A stretch of 64,000 nt of DNA. Source: Streptomyces sp. TS71-3. Its GTDB lineage: Bacteria; Actinomycetota; Actinomycetes; Streptomycetales; Streptomycetaceae. Positions 53,431-62,922 of the stretch are shown here, in pieces. The notes under the pieces were generated by a model, which ran no database searches, was not told the origin of the DNA, and saw only the letters and a program-made list of their open reading frames with translations. The translations under genes and the position numbers were made by a program. The stretch spans positions 372,001 to 436,000 of the forward strand of contig NZ_BNEL01000003.1 in NCBI RefSeq assembly GCF_018327685.1, in the 5' to 3' direction. Every line of letters begins with the position of its first letter. Position 1 is the stretch's first letter.

Positions 53431-55752
53431 TCAACTCCTCTCGCCGGGGGAGCCGCCACCGGTGACGACGTCGCGGACGAACGGGACGGGGTCGTGCCGG
53501 GCGGCGTCGAGGCCCGGCGCGCCGGGGCCCGCCACCAGCAGCAGGGACCGCAGCGCCTGCCGCCGCACCATGGCGTCGCTCATCCGCGCGGGGTCGGCCA
53601 TCCGCGCGAGGAAGGCGACGGCCGCGGGGTCCCCGAGCGCGCCCAGCGCATGGCAGCCGTCCTCCAGGATGTAGGGATCGGTCTCGCTCTCCAGGTACCG
53701 CAGCACGTCCCCGACCGCCTCCCGGAACCGCCCGCAGCCGATGACGAAGAGCAGGCAGCCCTTGGTGTAGCGGTCGGCCTGGCCGTCCAGCACGCGGAGG
53801 ATCCGGGGCAGTTCGGGGCCGACGAGCTCCGGGTGGGAGTCCGCCAGGCCGCTCAGTGCCCAGGCGGCGTCGTCGGCGAAGGGGGCGGTGTCCGAACGCT
53901 CCAGGTAGTCCGCGAGCACCTCGACGGCCTCGGCGGTGGCGTACGTTCCCACGGCGTGCAGCGCGTACGAGCGCAGCCAGCGGGACTCCCCGTCCGACAT
54001 CGCGATGTGCTTCAGCACGGGCAGCGAGCGGGGATCGGAGATGCGGCCCAGCGCGACGACGCTGTGCTCGCGGAGCGAGTCGTCGGCGGTCACCTGCTGC
54101 GCCAGCCGCTCCAGCAGCTCGACCGCACCGGCGGCCCTGCGCCTGCCGAGGGTCCACACGGCGTCGAGTCCCTCGTGCGGGGAGCCGCCCGAGGCCAGGG
54201 CCACGAGTTCGTCGTGCGAGACGGCGGCGCCCAGCTCCTGCGGGGTGAACCTGCTGTACCTGTCGGCCCAGTAGCCGATGTCGTCGACGGCGCGGGCCGG
54301 GAAGTCGGGACCCCTGCGGTCGACGACCTGCTGCAACAGGAAGATCAGCCGGTAGTCGAACGCCTCGCCGTACTTGAACTCGTCCAGCGTCCGGCAGATG
54401 AAGTCGTCGACCTGGGCGGCCTCCACGTGCCCGGCGTGCTCGACGCACAGGGCGGCCAGGGAGAGGTTCCCCTCCCTGCGCGCGGTCCTGACCAGGTCGG
54501 TGGAGTCGTCGAGCATGCCGCTGAGGAATCCGAACGTCTCGTGCCAGGCGACTTCCCCGGGTGCAAGATAGGGCGCCAGGTCGGAGAGTTTGATCCGCAC
54601 GTCCGACTTCGCACTCAGAGCCCATTTCAGGCGGACCGCCGTGTAGTACTCCTGGATGCTCTGGTGCATGAAGGAGCGGGACGCCACCGCGGCCGGCCGC
54701 TGTTCGCCGACGGCGCCCATCGGCGGCAGGTCGAGGATCTCGCGCTGGAACGTCCCTATCGGTATCTGCCAGCTCGGTTCGAAGAACTCGGTGAGGATGG
54801 CCTGGAGGTCGCGCAGCGGGACCTCGAAGCGTTCGTTCTGGAGCTGGTACGCCAGGAAGGCCAGGCCGGACTCGCGGATGTCCTCGGGGGTCTGGACGCG
54901 CGCGTTCTCCCGGCTGCGCGCTTCCAGGCGCCCGAGGAACGTGCCGTACAGCGCGCTGCGGTTGCGCGGGAGGTCCCGCTCGGTGCCTTCGCCGTCCAGG
55001 AGGATGAACGCCAGCATGCCCAGCATCAGGGGCGAGCGGCACAGGCTCACCATGTGCTTGGGCATGCGCTCCCAGAGCGTCTGCGCCCGCCGTGCGCCCA
55101 GCCGGTCGGCGAGGTACTCCCGCGCCAGCGTCTCGCTCACCGGCACCACGGAGTAGCGGGCGAAGGACGTGGTGAACATGGTCGGGTAGTCGACCGTGCG
55201 GCACGTGACGACGATGGGGGTGTCCTGGAGGTCGGGCGAGTCGGCGAAGTCCTCGATATCGCTGATGGCCTCGTTCATCAGCCCGTCCGCGACTTCGTTC
55301 AGCCCGTCGAGGACCAGCACGGACACGCCGCTGCCCGCTCCCGCGCTCCGTTCCCCCAGGACGCCCTGGGTCTGCCTCTCGAACAGCGCCCGCACGTCAC
55401 GCGTGTCCGGGTGGTACCGCTTCAGCTCCAGGAAGACGGGAACGTTCTGCTCATCGGATTCGAGGAGGCCCAGGCAGAGTTGTTTGGCCAGGGTGGTCTT
55501 TCCCGCCCCTGGATTTCCGAGCACGGCGATGCGGATTTCGGTGCGGTTGGCGATCAGTTCGCGTAACTGCACGGAACTCGCGCTGTGCTCCGCCGCCGTC
55601 GCGCGCCGGATACCGAGCGGCATGAAGGACGCGAGCGATTCGTCGTTCATACGCCGTCTCAGCGCGCTGCGATAGGTGTCGATGCTGCGCGTGGCCGCCC
55701 CCCCGTATGCCCTGACCCCTCGACGGTCACCTTGTGAACAATATGCACACAT
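53431..55752 (-). CDS. NACHT-type STAND ATPase with C-terminal HEAT repeats
   Basis: Start ATG 55752 (GGAGGAG 10 bp upstream; ATG 55779 is an alternative), 773 aa. After a short head comes a NACHT domain: Walker A GNPGAGKTT (79-87), Walker B VLVLDGLNE (145-153) and a sensor segment IVVTCRTVDY. A helical region includes SFMHQSIQEYYTAVRL (the F-x-H-x-S-x-Q-E-Y-Y motif typical of NACHT proteins). The C-terminal third is HEAT-like (ALGRISDPRSLPVLKHIAMS, then AWALSGLADSHPEL). Bacterial NACHT proteins are known antiphage sensors that oligomerise on recognising phage. Codon 63 is TTA (55564-55566), implying bldA control. It is the first gene of a tight four-gene operon. Confidence 0.88.
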   Translation of the reverse strand: MCAYCSQGDRRGVRAYGGAATRSIDTYRSALRRRMNDESLASFMPLGIRRATAAEHSASSVQLRELIANRTEIRIAVLGNPGAGKTTLAKQLCLGLLESDEQNVPVFLELKRYHPDTRDVRALFERQTQGVLGERSAGAGSGVSVLVLDGLNEVADGLMNEAISDIEDFADSPDLQDTPIVVTCRTVDYPTMFTTSFARYSVVPVSETLAREYLADRLGARRAQTLWERMPKHMVSLCRSPLMLGMLAFILLDGEGTERDLPRNRSALYGTFLGRLEARSRENARVQTPEDIRESGLAFLAYQLQNERFEVPLRDLQAILTEFFEPSWQIPIGTFQREILDLPPMGAVGEQRPAAVASRSFMHQSIQEYYTAVRLKWALSAKSDVRIKLSDLAPYLAPGEVAWHETFGFLSGMLDDSTDLVRTARREGNLSLAALCVEHAGHVEAAQVDDFICRTLDEFKYGEAFDYRLIFLLQQVVDRRGPDFPARAVDDIGYWADRYSRFTPQELGAAVSHDELVALASGGSPHEGLDAVWTLGRRRAAGAVELLERLAQQVTADDSLREHSVVALGRISDPRSLPVLKHIAMSDGESRWLRSYALHAVGTYATAEAVEVLADYLERSDTAPFADDAAWALSGLADSHPELVGPELPRILRVLDGQADRYTKGCLLFVIGCGRFREAVGDVLRYLESETDPYILEDGCHALGALGDPAAVAFLARMADPARMSDAMVRRQALRSLLLVAGPGAPGLDAARHDPVPFVRDVVTGGGSPGERS

Positions 55753-56004
55753 AGCCACCAAACTCCTCCAGCCTGTCATCCCCCTCTCACATGGTCAATA
55801 ACCGTGCGTGCACGGTGGCTTGAACTCCGCACAGCAAGCCCGGGAGCTTTCGCCGCGGCGTGTTCGGGCGGGCGTGTTCGGGCGGACGTGTTCGGGCGGG
55901 CGTGGCGTTCGGCCGTCGCGCGTGCGCGGGCGCGAGGGCCCGTTCGGGCCCCGATCAGGGGCGCGGGGAACTGCGCAAAAAGCCCCGGCGGCCGTAACCA
56001 AACC
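55753..56004. other. Short gap upstream of the NACHT operon
   Basis: It contains the operon's probable promoter area and, at 55853-55905, imperfect repeats of GTTCGGGCGG. One dispersed GC-rich element is at 55955-55980, the first copy after a 27-kb absence. Confidence 0.5.
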
Positions 56005-56033
56005 GCGGAGGGCCACCCCTGGTGGCCCTCCGC
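56005..56033 (-). terminator. Terminator of afsK
   Basis: Perfect 13-bp stem (56005-56017 GCGGAGGGCCACC / 56021-56033) with a 3-nt loop, about 85 bp after the afsK stop on the minus strand. A smaller hairpin CGGGGC-GGA-GCCCCG lies at 56101-56115. Confidence 0.8.
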
Positions 56034-56117
56034 AGGAGGAAGGTGGCCCCGCCGCCCCGGGGCGAAACCCCACAGCCGGAGGACACCGAAGTCAGCGCAC
56101 CGGGGCGGAGCCCCGAG

Positions 56118-58502
56118 TCAGGCCCGGGCGGTACCGGTGCCCCGTTCCGCGTCAAGTGCATACACGCACCGATCCTTGCTGCACGCGTACACCACACCGC
56201 CCTGCACCACCGGCGCCCCGGTGATCTCGCCCCCGGTGGCCAGCTTCCACCGCAGCCGCCCGTCGTCGGCCTTGAGCGTGTACAGCAGGTGGTCCGTGGA
56301 CCCGAAGTGGATACGCCCCTCGGCCACCACCGGCGACCCGACCACGTCCCCGCCCGCCTGGAAGCGCCACTTGGGCGTACCGGTCACGGCGTCGAGCGTG
56401 TACAGACCCTTGCCGGAGCCGACGTGCACGTGCCCGCCCTCGATCAGCACCGGCTCGGCGGAGGCACGGGCCTCCGTGGCGATCCGCCACCGGTCGCGGC
56501 CGTCCGTGGCGTCCAGGGCGTACACCGTGCCGAGGTAGTCGGCGAGGTACACGCCGCCGCCCGTGACGGAGGGTCCGGGCGCGAACGCCGGCGGGGAGAG
56601 GAAGACGGCGGGCGCCTCGAAGTGCCAGCGGACGTGCCCGGAGGCGACGTCGACGGCGAGCGCGCGCGTGCCCGCGCACACGTAGACGTTGCCGTCCGAC
56701 GCCGGCGTCACCCGCATCGGCACGCCGCCGCAGGAGGCCGCATCCCCGATGGGGTACGACCACCGCTCGTCGCCGGTGCGTGCCTCCAGCGCGCGCAGCC
56801 GGGCGTCCTGCCAGACGTAGACCGTGCCGTCGTGGACGACGGGCCCCGACTCGGGCGCCTCGAAGTCCGCCTGGGCGCCGCTCAGCTCCCACAGCTGCTG
56901 GCCGCTGGACGCCTCCCAGGCCTGGACTCCGCCGCCGCGCGTGCCGGTGACGACGGTGCCGCGGTCGGCTTTCAGGGAGTACACCCAGCCGTCCGTGGAC
57001 AGCCGCCACAGGTCGGTGCCCTCGCGGGCGTCCAGCGCGTAGAGCGTGGGGCCGTCGGAGGCGTGGATGCGCCCGTCCGAGACGGCCATCGACCAGGCGA
57101 CGTCACGGGTCTTGAACCTGCGCCGCCCGGTGGCCACGTCCAGCGCGTGCACCTCGAAGGAGGTGACGTAGACGAGGTCGCCGGCGACGGCGGGCGTGCC
57201 CCACACGTCGTTCGACATCCTGAACCGCCACGGCCGCCAGGTGGAGGGGCCGTCCGGCGCGCCCACCGGTGGCGGGGGCACCGCGGGTGCGGCCCCGAGC
57301 GCGTCACCGGCCGGGCCGGACCTGCCCCGCGTCCAGGAGGCCGCCAGGCCTGTCTCGGCGGCGGCCGGGGCGGCGTGCATGGCGGTGGCACGGGCGTCGA
57401 CCACCCGCGGTCCGGGGCCGATGGCCAGTTGCGAGCCGCCCAGTTGCACCGAGTCGCCCTGCGCCACCCGCGCGGGGCCGTGCCCGTCGAGGGCGGGGCC
57501 GCCGGTGACGGCCTGGGCCGGCACCGGCGGATGCGCCGGGGCGTGCCGCGGAGGCGGCGGGACGGCGGCACGGTGGCGTGCGCCGTCCTGGACCGGCTTG
57601 GGGTTCGGACGGCCGGCGCGGCGGGCCTCGATCAGCGCCACCGCGGTCTCGGGGAGCCACGCGGAGGCCGAGCCGCTGTCGTCGTCCGACCCCGCGAAGA
57701 GGTGCGGCGCGAGCTGCGCCTGGAGGTCGGCCGGGCTGGGCCGGGCGGCGGCGTCCATCTGCATGCAGGAGTCGATGAGCGGACGCAGCTCGTCGGGCAG
57801 GCCGGCCAGGTCGGGTCCCTCGCGCAACAGCATGAAGACCGTCTCGACCGGGTTCGCGCCGTGGTAGGGCGCGTGGCCGGTGGCGGCGAAGACCAGGGTC
57901 GAGGCGAGCGAGAAGACATCGCTCGCGCCGGTCACGCTGCGGGAGTCCTTCGCCTGCTCGGGGGACATGTACGCGGGCGTGCCCACGGCGACGTTGGTCA
58001 GCGTCAGCCGGGTGTTGGAGACGCCGCTCGCGATCCCGAAGTCGATCACGCGCGGGCCGTCCTCGACGACCAGCACGTTGGACGGCTTGAGGTCGCGGTG
58101 CACCAGGCCCGCGCCGTGGATGGACTGCAGCGCCTCCGCGATGCCCGCGGCGAGCCAGCGCACCGCCTGGGCGGGCAGCGGACCCTGCGCGTTCACTATC
58201 TCCTCAAGGGAGGGCGCGGGCACGTAGGCGGTGGCGAGCCACGGCACGGCGGCACGCGGATCGGCGTCCACGACCGCGGCCGTGTAGAAGCCGGAGACGG
58301 CGCGGGCGGCCTCCACCTCGCGGGTGAAGCGGACGCGGAAGAGCTGGTCCTCGGCCAGTTCCGTTCTGACCGTCTTGATCGCCACACGCCGGCCGGAGGC
58401 CGAGCGCGCGAGATAGACGAGGCCCATGCCTCCGGCCCCGAGCCGGGCCAGCACCTCGAAGGGCCCGATCCGTCTCGGATCCTGCTGCGTCAGCTGGTCC
58501 AC
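56118..58502 (-). CDS. afsK: AfsK, Ser/Thr protein kinase with PQQ-type propeller
   Basis: 794 aa from GTG 58502. The kinase domain (about 12-280) has the Gly-loop [10 protein letters not shown], Lys43 in [13 protein letters not shown] (135-142), DFG (154-156) and a PEQAKDSRS activation/APE-like segment. A Pro/Ala linker is followed by PQQ/tryptophan-docking beta-propeller repeats (about 400-790) with units such as [16 protein letters not shown]. Length, repeats and text agree with S. coelicolor AfsK (799 aa), which phosphorylates AfsR and is antagonised there by KbpA. It is membrane-associated in S. coelicolor. Here it is about 33 kb from afsR/afsS. It stands alone with its own terminator. 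Confidence 0.95.
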   Translation of the reverse strand: MDQLTQQDPRRIGPFEVLARLGAGGMGLVYLARSASGRRVAIKTVRTELAEDQLFRVRFTREVEAARAVSGFYTAAVVDADPRAAVPWLATAYVPAPSLEEIVNAQGPLPAQAVRWLAAGIAEALQSIHGAGLVHRDLKPSNVLVVEDGPRVIDFGIASGVSNTRLTLTNVAVGTPAYMSPEQAKDSRSVTGASDVFSLASTLVFAATGHAPYHGANPVETVFMLLREGPDLAGLPDELRPLIDSCMQMDAAARPSPADLQAQLAPHLFAGSDDDSGSASAWLPETAVALIEARRAGRPNPKPVQDGARHRAAVPPPPRHAPAHPPVPAQAVTGGPALDGHGPARVAQGDSVQLGGSQLAIGPGPRVVDARATAMHAAPAAAETGLAASWTRGRSGPAGDALGAAPAVPPPPVGAPDGPSTWRPWRFRMSNDVWGTPAVAGDLVYVTSFEVHALDVATGRRRFKTRDVAWSMAVSDGRIHASDGPTLYALDAREGTDLWRLSTDGWVYSLKADRGTVVTGTRGGGVQAWEASSGQQLWELSGAQADFEAPESGPVVHDGTVYVWQDARLRALEARTGDERWSYPIGDAASCGGVPMRVTPASDGNVYVCAGTRALAVDVASGHVRWHFEAPAVFLSPPAFAPGPSVTGGGVYLADYLGTVYALDATDGRDRWRIATEARASAEPVLIEGGHVHVGSGKGLYTLDAVTGTPKWRFQAGGDVVGSPVVAEGRIHFGSTDHLLYTLKADDGRLRWKLATGGEITGAPVVQGGVVYACSKDRCVYALDAERGTGTARA

Positions 58503-59080
58503 CTGCCTGCCACCTCCCCGTACGGCCGTGCAGCGCAACGGCTCCGTGCAGCGTCTCACCCACCACCGACCGCCGTGGCGGCACGCACCCTGATTCTTCC
58601 TGTCCGGAGCGCCGGTTGCGAACCCGGGTGAGGACGAGGGTGTCCGGGACAAACAAGGACGTATCAAGCGACTGCGCAGGAAAACAACCCCTCTTGAGCA
58701 GCCTGCCCCGCAGACATCAGGCGAATCACTGGTCACATTGTGGACACGGAACACCCCGAAAGGGGACGCAGACAACACCATCCGGCCACCGACGAGCCCC
58801 GAAGGGGCGCGGGGTGGGGGTACCTCCCACGTCCTCAAGGCAGTGGGGGAGCGAGAAGCCACGACGGACCGAGAGCCAACGGACGGCCGCAAGGGGCAGC
58901 GCCCGATCAGGGGCGCGGGGAACTGCGCGAACAACCACGACGAACCGACACATGACCGGTTGCACGCAAGCCACCCGCACCCCCACCGGCGCGCGGCCAC
59001 GCCGAACAGTGCACGCCGGCGCCCGGCACCGGCGCCCTCCACACCGGAGCCCGGCGGAAGACAGGGGCGCCGCGGGGGCT
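58503..59080. other. Non-coding gap upstream of afsK
   Basis: It holds the afsK promoter region, a dispersed element at 58906-58930, and a hairpin fragment (GGTGGGGGTACCTCCCACG to GGCAGTGGGGGA, 58822-58850) that resembles the inner hairpin of the MITE. A second related fragment is at 62978-63010. No gene seen. Confidence 0.5.
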
Positions 59081-59312
59081 AGGTCGTGTCCGGCGGATCT
59101 TCGTGGGCCCGCGACTCCCCCACTGCCTGAAGGGCGTGGGTGGGGGTACCTCCCACGCCCGTTCAGGGCAGTGGGGGAATGCCCCCAGCACCGCACCTCG
59201 CCGCGTTGTCGGAGTCATCCGAGTACGCCCAGTACGAGGACGATCCTCCGCCTTGCGATGCACGGCACCAGACGCCACAGGCTGATCCACGAAGATCCGC
59301 CGGACACGACCT
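59081..59312. mobile_element. 232-bp MITE-like element, copy 1
   Basis: Terminal inverted repeats of at least 25 bp are perfect (59082-59106, beginning GGTCGTGTCCGGCGGATC, and 59287-59311). The internal part has a long hairpin (CCCCCACTGCCTGAA...TTCAGGGCAGTGGGGG). Flanks read CTA...TAG, so the target may be CTAG or TA. No transposase is inside, so it would need a helper IS. A second 232-bp copy at 63099-63330 differs at only a few positions. Confidence 0.85.
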
Positions 59313-59377
59313 AGGGGCGCACGCAAACGATCAGCGCACGCCCACCGGAGCCACGCCCCCGGCCGCGCCCCGCGAGG

Positions 59378-59701
59378 TCAGGCCGCTTCGAGGTGCCCGT
59401 TCGCCCTCAGCCCGCTCCCACAGGTGAGCGTCTCGGTGCCGTCACCCGTGTGCCAGTCACCGTACAGGGTGGTGACGTGCGAGGGGTTGCGCGGGTCGCT
59501 GACGTCGGAGCAGTCGGCGACCAGCCGCCAGGTGTACGAGGAGCCGCTGTAGCAGGTGGCGGAGGTGGTGCTGCCGTTGCTCGTGAGGTTGCAGGGCAGC
59601 GACGCGGCCCCGGCGGGGGCGGCGAGGGCGAGCAGACCCGCGGTGAGGGCGGCGGCGCCGGTGAGTCCTGCGGTGACCAGTGCGGCGGTCTTCCTGGGCA
59701 T
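59378..59701 (-). CDS. Small secreted protein
   Basis: 107 aa from ATG 59701 (AAGGGA about 10 bp upstream). Sec signal about 1-32 (MPRKTAALVTAGLTGAAALT, ending AGAAS). The mature part of about 75 residues has four Cys (CNLTS, TCYSGS, DCSDV, TCGSG) and is rich in Ser/Thr/Gly; two disulphides are likely. No known domain recognised. A DasR-like palindrome lies about 65 bp upstream. It is divergent from the TetR gene, which may control it. Confidence 0.8.
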   Translation of the reverse strand: MPRKTAALVTAGLTGAAALTAGLLALAAPAGAASLPCNLTSNGSTTSATCYSGSSYTWRLVADCSDVSDPRNPSHVTTLYGDWHTGDGTETLTCGSGLRANGHLEAA

Positions 59702-59764
59702 GACTTTTCTTCCCTTCGCATTCTGCGATACGGACGGGTAACCACTATGGATCACCCGGACATC

Positions 59765-59781
59765 TCAGGTCTAGACCAATC
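59765..59781. promoter_or_regulatory. DasR-like palindrome in the divergent promoter
   Basis: CTCAGGTCTAGACCAAT has a perfect GGTCTAGACC core (59768-59777) like the DasR consensus TGGTCTAGACCA with one mismatch. It lies between the small secreted gene and the TetR gene. Confidence 0.55.
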
Positions 59782-59911
59782 ACGTCATCAATGCGACGGG
59801 ATTGCGCAACGGCTCTCCCAAGCCCTGTCCTTCTTGTGCGTAAGACGGCCCGGGAACCCCATTTGCAGTCGGCCGAATCGCGCTCCGATCACCCGTCGGT
59901 AAGCTGACGGC

Positions 59912-60559
59912 ATGACAGGACAAGTACGTACCGTCGACGGCCGGGTGGCCGGACGGCGAGGTCAGGCAACACGCCAGAATCTGTTGGAGTGCCTGGGCGA
60001 GATGCTCCGCACCTCGCCCTACCGGGACGTCAGGGTCATTGATGTCGCCCGGAAAGCAGGCACCTCACCAGCGACGTTCTACCAGTACTTCCCGGACGTC
60101 GAAGGCGCGGTTCTGGAGCTCGCGCAGCAATTGACGTCGGAAGGCGCCGGATTGGGCGAGCTGGTGACCGGCCGTTCCTGGGCGGGTAAGTCCGGATGGC
60201 AGACGGCCCAGGATCTCGTCGACGGTTTCCTGGATTTCTGGCGGCGCAACGACGCAATTCTCCGCGTCATCGATCTCGGCGCCGCCGAAGGCGACAAGCG
60301 TTTCGCCAGGCTGCGTATGCGGATCCTCAACTCGGTCTTCAACTCGCTGTCCGAGAGCGTGGCGGACCTGCAGGCCAAGGGCCGTGTCGACCGTGAGGTC
60401 AGCCCCCCTGCGGTGGCCGGCTCGCTGGTCACGACGCTCGCGTCGGTCGCCTCCCACCAGAAGAACCTCCAGGCCTGGGGGGTGAAGCAGGCGGACATCA
60501 AGCCGAACCTCGCCCTGCTGGTGCACCTGGGCGTCACCGGGAGGAAGCCGACGAGATGA
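59912..60559 (+). CDS. TetR-family transcriptional regulator
   Basis: 215 aa from ATG 59912 (GTAAGCTGACGGC upstream, weak site). The N-terminal HTH reads VIDVARKAGTSPATFYQYFP, typical of TetR; the C-terminal ligand domain is all-helical and shows no known ligand signature. It binds DNA as a dimer, often next to the genes it controls; here its divergent neighbour is the small secreted protein. A strong hairpin follows. Confidence 0.92.
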   Translation: MTGQVRTVDGRVAGRRGQATRQNLLECLGEMLRTSPYRDVRVIDVARKAGTSPATFYQYFPDVEGAVLELAQQLTSEGAGLGELVTGRSWAGKSGWQTAQDLVDGFLDFWRRNDAILRVIDLGAAEGDKRFARLRMRILNSVFNSLSESVADLQAKGRVDREVSPPAVAGSLVTTLASVASHQKNLQAWGVKQADIKPNLALLVHLGVTGRKPTR

Positions 60560-60645
60560 GCCCACGGGCACCGGCACCTCCGATGCCGCCGGGCGCTCAC
60601 CGATCACCCGAATAGCCGGGGGGCCACTCCCCGGGTCCTGTCTCG

Positions 60646-60684
60646 CAGCGGCGGGCCGCGGTCGAACACCGCGACCCGCCGCTG
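60646..60684. terminator. Bidirectional terminator between TetR and GNAT genes
   Basis: A 17-bp stem with one mismatch (60646-60662, CAGCGGCGGGCCGCGGT, and 60668-60684) around loop CGAAC, between convergent genes. Confidence 0.8.
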
Positions 60685-60759
60685 TCGTGTCCCCGGGTCG
60701 TGTCTGCGGGGCAGGGTCGAACGCGCCCGCAGAGGCCCCCTACGCGTCCGGGGCGCCGC

Positions 60760-61389
60760 TTATGCGTCCGCCACCGGCGGGTACGGGTCCGTGGCCAGCC
60801 GGCCGTGCAGGTGGACGTCGCGGAAGGCGTCCTTGCGGCCCTCCTCGAACATCGCGCCGCGCAGCGTCCCCTCGTACCGGTATCCGCAGCGCTCGGCGAT
60901 CCGGCAGGAGGCGTCGTGGCCGAGGGCGTGGCCGAGGTCGATGCGGTGCAGGCCGGTGGCCGTGAAGGACCAGGCCGTGGCGAGCGCGAGGGCGCGGTGG
61001 GCGACGCGGCGGCCGCGCGCCTCGGGCAGCACCCAGTAGCCGACGCGGGCGGTGCGCATGAGGGGCTCGATGGCGTTGACGCCCATATGGCCGAGGACGG
61101 CGCCGGTCGCCGCGTCCGTCACGCAGAACGACACGGAGACGCCCTGCGCGGCGTCGTCGAGCCGGGCACGGAGCGAGGCGCGTGCGTCGTCGAGGGTGGC
61201 GATGGCCCTGAGCGGGGTGTTCCAGCGCAGGAACTCCGGGTCGAGCACGCCGCGCAACCAGGCTTCGGCATCCTCGCCCGACTCGGGCCGCCAGGGCCGC
61301 AGGCGCAGCCCGTTCCCGGATATCTCGGCGACGGAAGGCACCCGCACGCCGTCGAGGTGCTGGTCCGCGGTTCTCGCTTCTTCGCTCAT
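60760..61389 (-). CDS. GNAT-family N-acetyltransferase (RimJ/RimL-like)
   Basis: 209 aa from ATG 61389. Motifs of the RimJ/L type: LRLRPWRP at the start, AVLGHMGVNAIEP, and the acetyl-CoA loop VLPEARGRRVAHRAL, then RCGYRYEGTLRGAMFEEGR. It transfers an acetyl group from acetyl-CoA to an amine, perhaps a protein N-terminus or a small molecule. Cytoplasmic. The target cannot be predicted. Confidence 0.9.
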   Translation of the reverse strand: MSEEARTADQHLDGVRVPSVAEISGNGLRLRPWRPESGEDAEAWLRGVLDPEFLRWNTPLRAIATLDDARASLRARLDDAAQGVSVSFCVTDAATGAVLGHMGVNAIEPLMRTARVGYWVLPEARGRRVAHRALALATAWSFTATGLHRIDLGHALGHDASCRIAERCGYRYEGTLRGAMFEEGRKDAFRDVHLHGRLATDPYPPVADA

Positions 61390-61677
61390 CGCCCCATTGA
61401 ACCTCGCTGGATCATACGAACCCTCCGAGCCATCGGAAACATCCGGACCGTGCGGACCGTCCGGGTCTCATGAGTCGCCTGGATCGCCCAGACCAGACAG
61501 AAACTGATCGAACCCAGCCATACCCCCACCGAACCCCCACGCAAGAGCGCCGTACCCCCGCCCGAAACCCTCCGCTTGCGGCCCCCGCGGGCGGCACACC
61601 CCCCTCGTAACCTATTCGCAACCGATTTCGTGTTTGACCGGGACCGATCAACGAATGCCCGGACTTACTCTCCGAAC

Positions 61678-62865
61678 ATGGCCACAGAAACGACCATCAG
61701 TGGCGTCCATGCCGCACGGGGCTCCCAGGACCACCCCGTCTACGTCATCGGCGGCGGACCGGCAGGGCTCGCGGTGGCACACACACTGCGCGCACGGGGG
61801 GTACGGGCCGTCGTCCTGGAGAAGTCGGGCCGCGTCGGCTCCGCATGGCGCGAGCACTACGACCGGCTCAGGCTGCACACCACGCGCAGGCTGTCAGCGC
61901 TGCCCGGCCTGCCGATCCCACGGGCCTACGGGCGCTGGGTGGCGCGCGCCGACGTGGTGAAGTACCTGGAGCAGTACGCCGAGCACCACGGCCTGGAGAT
62001 CGTCACGGGCGTGGAGGTCTCGCGCGTGGAGCGCACCGGCAGCGACGGCGGTGACCGGTGGCTGCTGCGGGCCAGCGGCGGCCGGGAGCTGGTGGCCAGC
62101 GCCGTGGTGGTGGCGGCCGGCTACAACCACACGCCCAAGCTGCCCCGCTGGCCGGGCCTCGACGCGTGGCAGGGCACGTTGCTGCACGCGCGCGCGTACC
62201 GCAACGCCGCTCCGTTCGCCGGCAAGGACGTGCTGGTCGTCGGGGTCGGGAACACGGGCGCCGAGATAGCCGTCGACCTGGCGGAGGGCGGCGCGGCACG
62301 GGTACGGCTCGCCGTGCGCACGCCCCCGCACATCGTGCGGCGCACCACGGCGGGGTGGCCCGCGCAGGTGACGGGCATCCTGTGCCGGAGGCTGCCGGTG
62401 CGGCTGGTCGACCGGCTGGCCCGGCGGATCGCCCGGATGGGCGTGCCCGATCTCACGGCACACGGCCTGCCGCGTCCCGAGACCGGCCTCTACACGCGCG
62501 CCAAGCAGGGGGCGATCCCCGTGCAGGACGTGGGGCTGATCAACGCGGTGCGCAAGGGGCGGGTGGAACCGGTGGCCGCGGTGGCCTCCTTCGAGGACCA
62601 CAAGGTGGTGCTCGCGGACGGCACGCTGATCGCCCCGGACGTGGTCATCGCGGCGACCGGCTACCGGCAGGCGCTGGAGGACCTGGTGGGCCACCTCGAC
62701 GTGCTGGACGAGCGGGGCCTGCCCCGCACGAACGGCCCCCGCGCCCTGCGGCACACGCCCGGCCTGTTCTTCACCGGCTACGTGACGCCGATCAGCGGAA
62801 CGCTCCGCGAGGTCGCCCGCGACGCCCGCCGGATCGCCCGCGCCATCACCCGGGCGGCGGGGTGA
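61678..62865 (+). CDS. FAD-dependent monooxygenase-like oxidoreductase
   Basis: 395 aa from ATG 61678. The FAD motif GGGPAGLAVAH is near residue 26, and a second Rossmann motif VGVGNTGAEIA near 190 binds NADPH; a segment ATGYRQ near the end fits flavin monooxygenases (FMO/YUCCA-like). It would oxygenate a nitrogen, sulphur or ketone substrate. There is no Shine-Dalgarno, and TACTCT ends 6 bp before the ATG (61666-61671), so a leaderless mRNA is possible. Substrate unknown. The gene is followed by the second MITE. Confidence 0.88.
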   Translation: MATETTISGVHAARGSQDHPVYVIGGGPAGLAVAHTLRARGVRAVVLEKSGRVGSAWREHYDRLRLHTTRRLSALPGLPIPRAYGRWVARADVVKYLEQYAEHHGLEIVTGVEVSRVERTGSDGGDRWLLRASGGRELVASAVVVAAGYNHTPKLPRWPGLDAWQGTLLHARAYRNAAPFAGKDVLVVGVGNTGAEIAVDLAEGGAARVRLAVRTPPHIVRRTTAGWPAQVTGILCRRLPVRLVDRLARRIARMGVPDLTAHGLPRPETGLYTRAKQGAIPVQDVGLINAVRKGRVEPVAAVASFEDHKVVLADGTLIAPDVVIAATGYRQALEDLVGHLDVLDERGLPRTNGPRALRHTPGLFFTGYVTPISGTLREVARDARRIARAITRAAG

Positions 62866-62922
62866 GCGGTACGCAGGGTGCGGGGAGCCGGTTTTTTGCG
62901 CAGTTCCCCGCGCCCCCTGTCG

